Source: Dactylonectria macrodidyma (taxonomy: Eukaryota; Ascomycota; Sordariomycetes; Hypocreales; Nectriaceae). From it: a DNA stretch of 64,000 nucleotides. Below, in pieces: positions 31,427 to 43,179 of the stretch. Made by a program: the position numbers and the translations under genes. The notes beneath the pieces are model-generated. The model ran no database searches. It saw only the letters and a list, made by a program, of their open reading frames with translations, and had not been told where the DNA came from. The stretch is taken from NCBI GenBank assembly GCA_020744425.1, contig JAGMUV010000029.1, positions 248,001-312,000 of the forward strand. The letters are read 5' to 3'. Position 1 is the stretch's first letter. The number at the start of each line of letters is the position of its first letter.

Positions 31427-34400
31427 CAGTGATCGGAATGGTCTGGTATGGTCTGGTATTGGGGGTCAAACCATACCATACCAACTGCTTACATAATTAC
31501 CGGTATGGTATTACCGGTAAGACCAATAATACCATCAAGGATGCCAAGACTGTTAAGACTGCCAAGAACGATGCTGAAAAGCTATAGAAGGACGAAAAAA
31601 AATGTATTATACTACTGGCTAGTGACCCAATCGTCGTCATTCTCACTGTCCTCACTATCATTGTTCTCCTCAACCCGGGGCTTTCCATACTAAGCCCGGA
31701 GACACTCACAGGCCTCTATAATATCTGCCTTCAGCCTACTACGGCGATCAACTATAGTAAGCTTTGCACTGCTGAAAAGTCATTCGCACTCATCCGACAT
31801 GGGCGAAATTGCAAACAGATCCAGAGCGAAGCGAGCGAGATCTCTTTGGAAGTCATAACGGGATTGCCAGTACGCAATGGCCTCATCACAACCTGCTTCA
31901 TCGTCATGAAGCCGGTCGGTGGAAATGTATTGTTCATACAAATCAGCTGCAGAGACCGGAGCGTCTATTCGAATACGCTTGTGTTCCTTCTGGCGATCAA
32001 ATGCTGGGTTAAGATCTCTCTCCTTTCTGACTGGTGGCGGTAGCATCTTAACAGGATACCTTCCCTTATACTCTGTCTCCCAGAGCTGCTTTACTGCCGT
32101 TTGTGCGTTATCAAACCACTTCTGCTTTTCTTTGCCGGCTTGGAGAACCCATTCTTGCCTGAACCATGCCCACTTTCGATATAGGTCGAGTATTTAAGCA
32201 GCATAGTACGCTGGTAGAAGATCAGTATCTTCAGGATATCGATTCTGCTAGTTCAGCTGCTGGTTGTTATAATACTCCTCGCATTTTGACCATGCACTAT
32301 CTGCGCAACCCCGAAGGTACTCCCATATGAAATCATTATCGTCTTCAGTATCGATATTATCATAGTGATCCTTTGTCTCATTTATTTCTCGAAGAAGGCA
32401 GTCTAAGGTTAAAAACCAGTCGGCTAGCGATGTCTTTTTGCCCTCGGAGAGCAACGTTACAGCATAGAAGTCCTTCAGAGCAAGCTCAATCTTTTCAAGC
32501 TCGAACCAGTGCTGTCCATCAAGTTTGAAGTTCGCAATCCCACGAGAGCCTTTCCTAGGCACATGGCGGGCTGAGAAGATCTCTAAACGTTCCCGAACAT
32601 TCAATGCCCGTGTAATTGAATGAAACCACGAATTCCAGCGTGTAGAGTTGTTCCGGATAAGCTCGAGTCTATCGAATTCGGCCAGATCTCTACTAATAAT
32701 TATTGCAGCAAACTCCTCACGGCGTTGCGGGATAAGCCTAATGTATCGTACGAGGTTATGAAGCTGACCTAAATACCTAAATTTTTTCCAGAGCTCTTCT
32801 ATCTTCGTATAGTCTCCGTGTTGATAGTGCTTTTCGAGCTTCGCTAGATACTTTTTACAGTCCTGACCTATAAGGAATGCCTGGCAGCAGAGATTGATAA
32901 TATGGCCTAAGCAATGAAGCCGGTGATGGCGGCGTTGCTTTGGCGTTATCTATGGGCAGAGCTCCGTGAGTATGAACTTAATAGCGGTATCATTCGATGA
33001 GGCATTGTCCAGTATGAAGTACCTAATCTGATCTCCGCTAACATCATATTCTCTTAGCAAATCAAGAATAACTGACGCAATGTTCTCGCCTGTGTGTTCG
33101 CCGTACATACGTCGTATACCCAAGACGGTAGTTTGTCGCTTGCCAGTACTGTCGATCCATATGGCGATAACCCCAAGAATAGCGTAAGGGTTTGGCGAAG
33201 TCCAGAGATCAAAGGAAATGGAGATTCTACTCCGCGCCTGCCGGAGTTCCTCCCTGAGCCGTTGCTTTTTCGACTGAAAAGCGTCCATAACCTAACTTCG
33301 GATGGTTTTCGCTGCCTTTGGGAGATGGTTGAGAAGTGCCGGATTCAAAAAGAATAGTAGTTCTCGGAAATACTGGTGTTCTAATTGAAAGAAAGCAATG
33401 TGGCAATACACGATCCAACGAACTAGGAGCTCTTTGAACTTTTTAATTGAGTCTTTCCAGAAGAAGGTATTAGTAGTAGCCGCGCTCTTCTGCTGCTCTA
33501 GTACAGACTTCCGTGTCGGACTATGTTTCTTAACACCACTCTGGGGATCAATCTGGTGCTTCTGTTCAAGATGGTTTCTCACTCTAGACGTGCCGTTAAT
33601 AATAAATAGCTCCTGCTTATGCTTTCTGGCTGCACACTCGTGGCAGTAGTACACCTCTTTCTTATCACTGTCTCGGATGTAGTGAATACTATACTTCCAT
33701 ACATGTGATGAGCCTAGACGGGCTGCCTTTGTGGTCTTTGCACGGTTCAAGTACTTGATGTTGTCTTGCACGAATTCTTTCGGAGGCTCGGGATACTGAA
33801 GAGGAGCAGGTAGTGGCGTCGAGGCAGGTAGTGTAGGAGCAGGCGATGGTGTAGGAGTCTTGGAGGATAATGGGGATGAACCTGTAGCCAAAGAGGACGG
33901 CGAGGTTGGAACCGGAGATTCCATAGGTCATGCCTTTGTCACATTCACTAGCAGGTTGCAAGGTAAGTCATAAGGAAGCTCTTGATTTCTATCTAATGAT
34001 TGAAAAGGGGTCAGCCGTATATTTGAGCTCAACAGGGCCTCCAGGGCCATCTTGTCTCAGAACTTGCTTTTGGGAGACGTAGCTGATACCAATTTCTGAC
34101 TGGATATTCGGACCTCCGGGCAGCCGGTCTGATCAATCGTATGACCCTCGTGACAACCTTAATACCGTAAATGGGTTATGTCTCGTAGGATTGTATGTTC
34201 TAAGCCGAGAAAATGTTGACCTTAAGTAGGCGCTAGCCAGTTTAGTCCATAACCCAGCCGCCTAGCGCCACTAACTCGGCCTATTTTTAGCCTATTTTTA
34301 GCCTATTTTTAGCCTTACCGGTATGACTTGGTATACCGGTAATACCATGGTATTGAGATTTCTTCAAACCATACCAAGTCTTGGCGGTATATACCATACC

Positions 34401-34434
34401 AATACCAACTCATACCAGACCATTCCGATCACTG
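31427..34434 (-). mobile_element. hAT element 2 with intact ends and 8-bp target duplication
   Basis: 3,008 bases with terminal inverted repeats CAGTGATCGGAATGGTCTGG (left) and its complement ending CCATTCCGATCACTG (right). It is flanked by a perfect 8-bp duplication GCGCAAGG at 31,419-31,426 and 34,435-34,442. Both ends also carry TACCATACC/GGTATGG subterminal motifs. The transposase inside is full of stops. Confidence 0.95.
31612..33924 (-). pseudogene. hAT transposase of element 2, stopped by C-to-T changes
   Basis: One continuous minus-strand frame from ATG 33,924 to 31,612 (about 770 codons) has only nonsense breaks. A Pro-rich start is followed by a BED finger (YYCHECAARKHKQ, HLEQKHQID), core blocks SISFDLWTSPNPYAILG and YFILDNASSNDTA, and the hATC region (LARFALDLFAISPMS, then LFSSAKL). 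Stops near 33,292 and 32,950 (TAG), 32,248 (TAG), about 32,192 (TAA) and 31,778 (TGA) each sit where Gln or Arg is expected, i.e. CAG/CAA/CGA with C changed to T. This is the RIP pattern. The protein is not made, but the ends could be moved by a helper transposase. Confidence 0.9.
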
Positions 34435-34504
34435 GCGCAAGGGAGCCGCCAACTTGCCCACCACGCCCAGCTTCCAACTTCCCCCGGCGGACGTGCGCCT
34501 TCCC
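34435..34504 (+). repeat. Left arm (part 2) of the 320-bp inverted repeat
   Basis: Continues part 1 after the hAT insertion (GGAGCCGCCAACTTGCCCACC onward) to CTTCCCCTGT, where similarity with the right arm stops. It pairs with about 35,970-36,045. Confidence 0.85.
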
Positions 34505-34902
34505 CTGTGTTGAGTAATAGCAAGACCTAAACGCAGTGTAATAATGTCATAGACGTAATGTGGTTGGAAATTATTGTAACCCTTGGATGTAAAGAACATC
34601 CTTAACCCAAATGATCCACTTGGGGTTATATGCTCTAATGAAATGGGTTGTCCTGGAGATGGTTGTTCTGCGTGAATGGGGCTAAATATACACTTTTGAT
34701 TGGCTAAAATACTACGTCACCCCATGCACATTGGAGCGGCGATGGGGTGCATGGGGTAGCCTCAGCCAAAGGCTGTGTGTCCGCGGGCCGGGAAGCTATT
34801 ACTACTACTGCATTATCTACGTACTGATCCATTGCCATGGCCATTCTTAGTATTATATGACATATACGGATTCCGTGTGAGCACCTATCGTTTCCGAAGC
34901 TC

Positions 34903-35515
34903 CTAATCCCTCATCTTCATCTTCATACCATCCGGGGGGGACCCGTAGACCAGGTGATTACGATCAAATGGCGCATCCAACATCAAACCCTCAAGCTTTT
35001 TTACACGAGAGACAGCCACGTAGCTTAAACCGGTCTGAAAGTCCCGGCAGGAGAGATCCGTAACGATCATATCTTCTATGATGCTTTGTGACTTATGCAC
35101 GGTAATGGCGTAGCATACGATCAGGGGAAACTGCATGCGAGCGCAGAGTGGCTCCGATGAGGAAGTCCCTCTCAACTGAGAGAATCGGGACAATCTTCTT
35201 ACCATCGGGGGTGGTCAGGAACACCGGTCCGTTGTATTTATCAAACTCCATCATGATAACACAGGGAGGGTCTTAGATAGGGTCAGCCCCGGGCGCCCAG
35301 CCGATATCGTAAACAGTACCGGTACCGCGAGCGCCATTACAGAGGCCAACTGGCTGCCAAAGGTTAAACGTCAGCATTAGACAGGCGCCAATGCATATGG
35401 GAATCTGCTTTGCAAGGTTGCCCGCCTTATCATCAGGGGCAGCAGCCGCACTAAGACCGACATTCTTAGCTTTAACCTGGACAACTAGCCGGCCGAGGCA
35501 GTCGAATCACGCCTC
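34903..35515 (-). pseudogene. PIF1-like helicase pseudogene, C-terminal part
   Basis: Minus-strand translation gives the end of a PIF1/RRM3-type DNA helicase: APDDKAGNLAKQIPICIGA, LMLTFNLWQPVGLCNG, RGTGTVYDIGWAPGADP, VIMMEFDKYNGPVFLTT, then in another frame FPLIVCYAITVHKSQS (motif V-like) and GLSYVAVSRVKKLEGLM (motif VI). It carries a TAG/TAA-type stop after GADPI (near 35,273) and a frameshift near 35,145. Fungal Helitrons and related cassettes carry such helicases; here it lies inside a pair of inverted repeats. Not functional. Confidence 0.75.
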
Positions 35516-35553
35516 TAGATCTGGAATTCTTCATTTAGTTAGCATTAAATGCC

Positions 35554-35739
35554 CTACGGAGTGGAGAGACATCTAACATAAGAATTGCACTGATTACAGC
35601 ACTCCAGGCAATTCTTAGTATTACCCGCAGATTTCCTTTTACTAACGAAGTCACCCGCCAGTTTCTCCTCACCACAGCGAGCACAGACAATAGGAATTAT
35701 ATCATCTTGTAGCCGTTGAGGAGTAGACTTAGGACTCAT
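35554..35739 (-). pseudogene. Small Cys-cluster ORF, probable N-terminal piece of the same helicase locus
   Basis: From MSPKSTPQRLQDD, about 62 residues hold a zinc-ribbon-like cluster VCARCGEEK, then NCLECCNQC. It lies in the same orientation just upstream of the PIF1 pseudogene, within the inverted repeat, so I read it as the start of the same decayed gene with the middle deleted. It could also be an unrelated short protein. Confidence 0.4.
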
Positions 35740-35969
35740 TGCGCAATAAAGCAAGACATCAAGCAGCATTGTGTACGAAATCCAAAGTAAACAAACCGGA
35801 GGTGTGCAAATCCAACGTAAACAAACCGGGGGTAATGCCAGCTGCCAAAGTATGGTCCCACTTTTTTGAGGCCGTCATCCAATTGTGCCACGTTTTGCGG
35901 CCGTCCATACAAATTTTGGACCAATCAGAAACTTTTGCCAATCTTGCACCAAACCCTCATTATTTGGAC

Positions 35970-36296
35970 AGGGGAAGGCGCACGTCCGCCGGGGGAAGTT
36001 GGAAGTTGGAAGCTGGGCGTGGTGGGCAAGTTGGCGGCTCCCTTGCGCTGAGTAGCCTTTCGGTACGAAGCTTGCAACCAGAGCTTGTTTTACTAGTGGG
36101 TTGCTGCACGTGTTGAGAAGAGGGCGCGGTTTTAAGTGGTCAGCTCTAGGTAGGTGGATGAAGAGACTTAGCCAATAGGGCGCGTGTGTGTGTGTTACCT
36201 TTGTTTTGCGTAGCCAATAAGACCTATGCAGCAGACGTTGCGGAGCAGGCACCATTTTGAGTGGCACGATTTGAAGAGTTTAATGCGGAACTAAGA
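35970..36296 (-). repeat. Right arm of the 320-bp inverted repeat
   Basis: Reverse complement of 31,177-31,426 plus 34,435-34,504; ends lie at CTTAGTTCCGC (36,296) and CTTCCCCTGT (35,970). The two arms enclose about 1.47 kb with the PIF1 remnant once the hAT is set aside. Confidence 0.85.
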
Positions 36297-36965
36297 GGCC
36301 TAGCCAATAGGGTGAGGGGGAATAATTGAGACAGGGATCAGGGGACTGAGACTAGCAGAGATCACAATACCAAAGAGGGAAAATTGTCAATTTGAGTAGT
36401 TATAAGAAGCTGAAGTTGAGGTAGAAGTTGAGGTAGAAGTTGATGAAGACATGATATATTGAACTAGCAAATATTTCAATAAAAAATGGGAGAGCAGTTA
36501 AGATTACGACTTTGTGAGAGAGAGAGAGAGGGAGAGCAATTGTAAGATAAGCCTGCAAGGTTGGCAGGCAAATGTACAGAACAAAGAAGAGACACATCTG
36601 ATATTTACGATACATTAAATGATATCGTATATACAATGCGAAGATTGATACCACTTGGTAAAGATGCTGTATTTCATTGCGCAGAGAGGATGTGGCATCG
36701 CCGATCTCCATCCAACATTTTCAGCCAAGAGCTACTATCCCTGCCGATGTGGATACTCGCACAATTGAATTGATCAATTAAGATAGTTAGATGGTGAACA
36801 GATTTGCTTTTTCCATGAGTACAAAGGATTGGCCAAAACGTTAGCACATGGGAAAGCAAGAAGCATCTTACTCTTTACTTTATTTAGGTTCAGCTAAGAA
36901 TAGGAAGAGGAAAAGGGGAAAGGGGGGATGATTAATGGTGCCCTGCCACCTACGTCACAGTTAAA
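36297..36965. other. Spacer, no gene recognised
   Basis: Contains a (GA)n-rich tract near 36,513-36,538 and a short repeated GTTGAGGTAGAA motif near 36,413-36,440. Nothing codes convincingly. Confidence 0.4.
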
Positions 36966-37957
36966 ATGCATATCCACGCTCTTAATATTCTTCCTAGCCA
37001 GTCCCACGACTTATCTGCCCGGCAGCCCCGGGTCGTCTCTTCGCTCAGTTGCTCTAGCCTCTGCTGGACCTGGGGTTCCCCCTTAGCCCTCCCCTATTGC
37101 CGACAGTCTGACATGTACCAACTTGTTAAGCCGACCGGCTTCTTGCTGGAAGTCGTCCTTCACTCCCTAATCGGATGCGTAGTCGTCGTTATCGGGATGC
37201 ATCATGCTACTAACAATAGACTTGGCCTCTTCGCAGTCTTCGGTCTTGTAGAATTTCAGCCCAAAGCTGGACATGAATGTTAGCGAGTCACCTTAATGCT
37301 TCTTGATGAACTTGAGTTCGTCGGCGTCAAAATACTAGTCAGCTAGCTGCCCCTCTGGGCGGCCATCGTTAGGGTAGTCCCGACCGATATCGCTGTCGTC
37401 GCTGTCGTCGCTGTCCTCACTGTCGGCCAGGATGGCCCGGAGGATACTACGACCCTCTTCGCGATCCTCTTCCTTGTTGATGTTGAGACCGTCGCTCGCT
37501 AGAAACCTGAATTCACTGCCCCAGTGTTTCTTGAGCCACTGCATTTCCTCGGTCGAAAGTGTTGGAAATCACAAGTGTGAGGCGACCAAGTCGGTGGCAA
37601 GGTGTGGAAGAAGGAGGAACATTCTACAAGAGATCATACCTGTACATAAACAGTGGTTCCCCTACTGTACATTCAGGATGAATTAAGCAACTTGAATCTT
37701 CTCATTTCAACAGAAAGTGGGCCTACCTCCGCCGGCTGCAGGTCTTGGCCGGCACGCGATGCCTCCCATTTCTCCCGCTCACTGTCGGCCCATCGCACGT
37801 TCATCCAGTACATTGCCGACGGATCAAAGGGCATAGGGCCAACCCGAGGCCCAACCGGTGGACTGCTGAACCTCACCTGGAAGAATTTGCCGTGGGGGTC
37901 AAAGTAGGCAACGGTCCGACCCTGTTTATCGATGATGGTGCCTTTTGTGTTTTGCAC
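36966..37957 (-). pseudogene. Decayed gene with two tandem ~45-residue repeats, unknown family
   Basis: Minus-strand pieces read as one protein. The first part (37,957-37,673) contains DKQGRTVAYFDPHGKFFQVRF and MYWMNVRWADSEREKWEAS. After a likely intron come two related units: MQWLKKHWGSEFRFLASDGL with KEEDREEGRSIL (37,544 on), and LKFIKKH, GDSLTFMSSFGLKFYKT, EDCEEAKSIV (about 37,320-37,195), joined by an acidic SEDSDDSDDSD linker. A TAG near 37,336 and a TAA near 37,294 break the frame where Gln or another residue is expected, again compatible with RIP. I do not recognise the family. Confidence 0.5.
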
Positions 37958-38343
37958 ACTAGATCCCGTATGGATATCGTATTCGTCTAGAATCGGACTT
38001 CCAATGACATTACAGATGCCTGTGGGGATGTGAAGGACGTTGCGCAGTCATAGGATGCCACGGGATCGCGGACCAGTCGCCCTCGGACTTCGTTTGACCG
38101 GAAGTCCGACCGTGCCAATCCCCACAACCGGGCGTTTGAATCCCCCCAATCAAGTGGCCGACCGTGGAGTTGAGAGGTGTGTAGTCGGCGCCAAACCACG
38201 ACCGATCCTTGGCGGCACTAAAAATCGATTAGACGTCAACTAAAGCTGCACTTCGACTTCCGCTTGGCACTACTCCAACGGGTGCCCAAATACCAATCGA
38301 AAAGAAGACGAGGGTCAAGAAGAGGCCTTGGCAGAGGCATAAT

Positions 38344-38703
38344 GTGAGCCGCCGAGGACTTCCCTGCACTGCGGCATTCGCATGCACCGATTACAAAATC
38401 CAAGGCGAAACACTCCTCCAGATTGCGCTGGAGCTGCGAGGAACCGGGACAAAGCTGAACACCAAGACTGGACAACTCGAGCCACGAAAGTGCGATCCAT
38501 ATAGCCTGTATGTGCAGCTATCGCGGTGCAAATCGCTGGATGGTATTATATTGCTGTCAAAGGCGCGTGTGGAGGATATAGTCAAGAATAAAATACCACA
38601 GGAAATGTTTGATGGCGAGGCTAGGCTGGAGCAATTGTGCGGGGGAACATTAAATGAGGCCCGGTTATCATTATTGCACCCATCCGCACAATACGAGCAA
38701 TAA
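38344..38703 (+). pseudogene. PIF1-like helicase C-terminal fragment (second locus)
   Basis: About 119 residues without a proper start: LPCTAAFACTDYKIQGETL (motif V-like), then CDPYSLYVQLSRCKSLDGI (motif VI-like) and IPQEMFDGEARLEQL. This is the end of a PIF1-family helicase of the type found in fungal mobile DNA and differs from the copy at 34.9-35.5 kb. The rest of the protein is missing upstream, where 37,990-38,340 has no helicase-like frame. Confidence 0.7.
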
Positions 38704-39232
38704 TATAGTTTATAATTTAGATAGCAAATCCAAGGAACAGTCAGGTATGTATTGATAGATGATGAGTGTTTTGTTCCGATTCCATTGCCCCCGGCCGTTC
38801 TGGCTCTTTTACGCAGGGGGACGATGATGTCCCCCGCCCGGTTCGCGTTCGATGACGATGATGACGTCTGAAGCGGGGTTCTCAGCACCAGACATCCACC
38901 AAAGACCCAACATGTCCGCCAAGTGGCTACCGGGTATTCCAAAAGGTATAAAGGAGATCAATAATGAGATTTCGAGAAAAATTAATCCGCTGTTTCCTAT
39001 ATATATATTATATATTAAAAATCCGATCTAATATAATAGATTTCACCTAACTCGAGCTGAAGCAGGAATCTCACAAAATGCAAACGACAAGAGCAACGAC
39101 ATTTTATTATAAATCAAAAGCTCACATGAATCCCACGTGATTCTTAACAGAAAAATCCCAGCCAATGAAGACTTCTCTACACTTGATCTCGGGGGGGGGG
39201 GCGGGTGAATTCGAAGCTCATCCACATGTGCC
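38704..39232. other. AT-rich spacer
   Basis: Contains an alternating TA tract near 38,997-39,015 and a G11 run near 39,191. No gene is seen. Confidence 0.4.
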
Positions 39233-39379
39233 AAAAGAGAGTGGGAGGATTTGTGTCAAAAGAGAGTGGGAGGATTTGTGTCAAAAGAGAGTGGGAGGAT
39301 TTGTGTCAAATGAGAGTGGGAGGATTTGTGTCAAATGAGAGTGGGAGGATTTGGGGCAAATGAGAGTGGGAGGATTAGG
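39233..39379 (+). repeat. 25-bp tandem repeat, five full copies and one partial
   Basis: The unit AAAAGAGAGTGGGAGGATTT followed by GTGTC repeats with single-base variants (AAAA to AAAT; GTGTC to GGGGC at the end). A purine-rich minisatellite; no function shown. Confidence 0.92.
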
Positions 39380-39610
39380 ACCAATTAGGAGGTGCGGTTG
39401 CGCATGGCTTAATCGGGTAATTTTGCAAGGGGGGGCCAAATTTTGGGGGTGGAAATCCCAGAGCTTAAGAAGACCTTTCGTACCGAAAGGCAAACTTAAG
39501 AACTGATGTAGAGTCAGCCTTCGGCTGAATTAACATATCACGTGACGACTTTCAAGTAGAACGACCAGCGGACTAGTGGAACTAGGATATAGTAAAGACC
39601 TGAATTACGC

Positions 39611-40254
39611 ATGTTACTAAGGTTGACATCTTTTCTGCATTTCGAGCCGCATTTCAAAGCGCAATTTCAGAAAATAATATCCAGGGTTTTTTTTCAAGGT
39701 ATAGGACTTGTTCCCTATGATCCGGAAAGTGTGCTTTCTCAGTTGGATGCCAAGTTGCGGACTCCATCGCCTGCGGAGGGGAATTCTGAATTGCCTAGCA
39801 TCTGGGTTCCAAAGACCCCAAACAACCCAATTGAAGCTACTTTACAAACCGATTTTATTAAAATCCGAATTAACCATCATTAGGGAAGCTTTCTGACATC
39901 AATTTTACCTGCTATAGACCAATTTACGAAGGGGGCGTGAGGAAAAATGCACCAGATGGCATTATTGGAGGCGAGGTCAACCAGCTTCAGGAGACAAATG
40001 CGACACTAGCCGCCGGCCAAGGGCGAAAAAAAACGTCTCCAGCCTTCAGAGAGGATGATGGTAGCTGAGGTACAGGAGCTACAAGATCAGAGGGAAATCA
40101 CTGATCAGATACAGCAGGGAACGCAGCAACGTAGTGGTCAGAAGAGGCGGACGGATACGAGGGAACGGCGATGTGAAAGATGCAGGCGCCCCGGGCAGAA
40201 TATGCGTACTTGTGAAATTGATGTAGATGGGTCTACAAAGGAGGATAGTAATTA
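39611..40254 (+). pseudogene. Fot/pogo-type transposase, C-terminal remnant
   Basis: Broken plus-strand frames match the tail of fungal Fot1/pogo-like DDE transposases: FFQGIGLVPYDPESVLSQL, DAKLRTPSP, WVPKTPNNPIEATLQTDFI (39,611-39,880), then after stops NQLQETNATLAAGQGRKK and the terminal zinc-like ERRCERCRRPGQNMRTCEID (to 40,254). The reading frame changes and includes TAG/TGA stops. The catalytic domain is missing upstream. The pieces are not a gene in use. Confidence 0.65.
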
Positions 40255-40703
40255 ATTTCGATTGATTCTAGTCGTTATGGTTGTTTTATTTTGATATTTC
40301 GTAGTAAAGGTGTGGTTACGTTAGCCACTCACTTATTATGCACCGTATATGCTCTTTTTTGTTTTTGATGAATTTTGTTGGCTTCAGGACATAGCGACGT
40401 CATGCACTATTCTGAGCACAACTACTAATTATCACATGCTAGAAATGGGAAGAGAATTGTAGAAGATCTTGATTTCTAGCTAATGAGATGTCTAAGGGGT
40501 GGTCTTATATAAGACCTGAAGGAAAGGAAAATAGATAAGGAAGCTTGGATGGGCTCGACCGGGTTCTGTAGCGTCAGTCGAGTCCGCCAGCGGCTTTGAT
40601 AGGGGTCCTTGATTGAGGCTCGGCCGGGCTCTGAAGTGTCAGATGCAACTACAATGAATTCCTCCTATTTAGGATGCTTCACTCTAGTTAGCTGACCATG
40701 GTG

Positions 40704-41780
40704 TTAGCAGCGTTTCTGGTTGTAGAGAAATGGAGGCTTACACGATGACCCACTGTAGTAGTGAGAGTCAAAGTATGACGCGCTGGCGTAGCTGCTGCCG
40801 AGGATATCTTTAATGGAGATGGCGCTGCTCAGGGTGGTGGCGAAAGATGCGCGGGTGCCACTGGCACCGTCGCCCCTGTTCTTAAACTCTCCAAAGAGAA
40901 CATGGCCAGTACGCTTATCAGCAGAGTCCCAGATGGACCAACCTGCAGAGTTAATAACAGATGACATGGACGTGTTCTGAAAGACAACCTTGGCATACTC
41001 GCGCCATGGCCGGCCGAGGTAGTAAGCCCCCGCAGTCACTGATTGGCCATCGGAGGCTGCGATGTCGCAATCGTTGAAGACGTAGTAAGAGGCGCCCGCG
41101 GTCGTAGGTCCATCGGCTAGATTCAACAGATTAGATGATGCTACGATACCAGGTAAATAGGAACCCACCAGTGATGTAACCGAGTGGGCGGGCGAGGACA
41201 CGAAGATCGACTCGCTCAAACCAGCTGTAAGCAGACTGGCCGAAAATAAAATCGGTGGCTCCCTCGATCTTGCAGTCGACGTAGAATTGATTCCCCTTAT
41301 TGCTCAGAACCGTGTCCTGGAATCCAGTAAAGGATGAGCCGTAGAATCCACTGTCAACGTACGAGCTCAGAGCTACGGCCTGACTGCCTCTCCGTGCGTG
41401 TTCTCGACATTGACGTTGTACAAGCGGAAACCATCAGCTCGGATGCGCAACGTAGCCGTCGCCTCGTTGGAAAGACCATCCGCCTGGGAGAGTCCGCTGG
41501 AGATTGTGACGGTGTTGGAGCCGTAGGACGAGTCGTCTGTGGTGGACCCGTAGATGGAGAGTTGGGCTCTGCGCGCAGAGACAATGACCTGATCCTTGTA
41601 TGTGCCCGCAGAGATGAATATACACTGGTTGCCCGATGACGTTGTGGACAGGGAGTTGACTGCAGCCTGGATGGTGGAGTATTGGCCTCCAGACTTGGCC
41701 ACCGTGATACATCCACTGGGAGCCGAGCTGACGGCGAGTATCGCAGGCAAGAGGCTGAGACCGGCGTAGATAAACTTCAT
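40704..41780 (-). pseudogene. Pectin methylesterase with a frameshift
   Basis: A carbohydrate esterase family 8 protein that would demethylate plant pectin outside the cell. MKFIYAGLSLLPAILAVSSA is a clear signal peptide. The first part (41,780-41,385) ends in VENTHGEA and then hits a stop; one base off, the family sequence continues QAVALSSYVDSGFYG, FTGFQDTVLSNKGNQFYVD, GATDFIFGQ with the catalytic Asp. A 52-base intron (41,168-41,117) leads to YYLGRPWREYAKVVFQN with the substrate Arg-Trp. The one-base loss near 41,383 has no plausible splice explanation, so I call it a pseudogene, though a sequence error or population variant is possible; everything else looks functional. It stands alone among transposon remnants. 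Confidence 0.8.
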
Positions 41781-43179
41781 ATTGAGGATGTGAGATGATT
41801 AATTAAATTGTTCTGTGGGTTCTCATTTTGACGGCGCGGATCATGAACTTATAGCTGCCAGCTACTGAGATGGTTCGGGGCCTCCAAGATTTCCAGAATA
41901 ACATGGGCCTATACCTATCACAAAGGCTTGTGTCTAGATGGATAAAAATGCAGGAGATGCAACCCCAGAAATACAGCTAGTCGGGATTATAATTAGCGAG
42001 GAAATCATCTCCTCAGTCCCGTCCATGGAGATGATTGAATCGCGCATTACGACTCCCTAGGAGGATCCATTCACTGTTTAGCTGTGACTGAACTAACAAA
42101 ACGGATCCTGGAGGAAGTCGGAGAAACACGTACGATGATGGCGGATGATTGTCTGGAACTCTCGATGTGGGTTCAATTACCTCTTGGATGCACACTTTTT
42201 TTTAAAAAAAAGTTTCTATTGAAACAGCCGGCACAGATCCCTCAGTTGTGGCTGCCTCACCTGGCATCGCAAGGGAAAATCATGATCACGCGAGTTTTGT
42301 TGGACACTAGACCGTATCCTTAGTTCAAGAGATTCCCAGCCCAGTCAGAATTCCGGCTGTTAGTGTAGAAGGCCGTGATGGCTTTGCCTAGTCCAGCCCC
42401 TCAAACTCAAGTGGCGCTGGGGGGTCTCACGCTGACCGCTGGACACTGGGACGAGTTGGAGGATCCAACGGCTCCGATGGTTGAAAGTAGTTGGTTGATT
42501 ACGCACTCTGGCTCAGCCACGACGTGCTTAGTCTCCTGGGCTAAGCAGCATTCGACCCTTTGAAAGAGTGGACCTTTTGATGTTCCAGAACATGAGTGGG
42601 CCGACATTGAACTGTCTCATTGGCTCCTTCGTAAAACTTTGTCTGGGCCCTGATCTGCTGTTCGGCAGCCTCATCCGAGGCAGTACGATCTTTTGATCTT
42701 AAATAACCTTAACTCAAGTAGCGCTGTCTCTGCTTTGAGAAAAGGTTTGAAATACGAAGAGCGAAATTGGGCAGGCCCGAGTTGTTCTCGTATTCTGCTT
42801 TGGTCCATCGACTGAAGCAGACGCATTGAACTCGGTCTCGGAGGACTCCGAGGAGAAAGAGAGCGTGGCGATGCTGCAAGGCGGCCACTTCATACATACA
42901 CTAACTACTAACATCCATACGCTTCGTTTGTAGAACCGACGGAATTGAAGCTATTCTTAGCTACCCAGTGCCACCTGTGATGTCACTGCAGCTCGTCTAA
43001 TCAACTCTCTCATGTAAAATTTTTCCTTGGCACCCGCTGTTAGCGTTTTAGTAGGGAGAAAATTCTTGCAGGCCAAAATGGCAGCAAGTGCAGCTGTGAA
43101 CCTGACGGGGCCCTAACAGCTGCCGCAAGAAAGGGATTCAGAGAGTTGACCTTTCTTTGCGACGCTTGCCCCGACGACA
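41781..43179. other. Spacer upstream of the pectinesterase
   Basis: No recognised gene. The first 300 bases are probably the pectinesterase promoter. Short frames at 42,375-42,607 and 42,709-42,914 have no familiar features. Confidence 0.35.
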
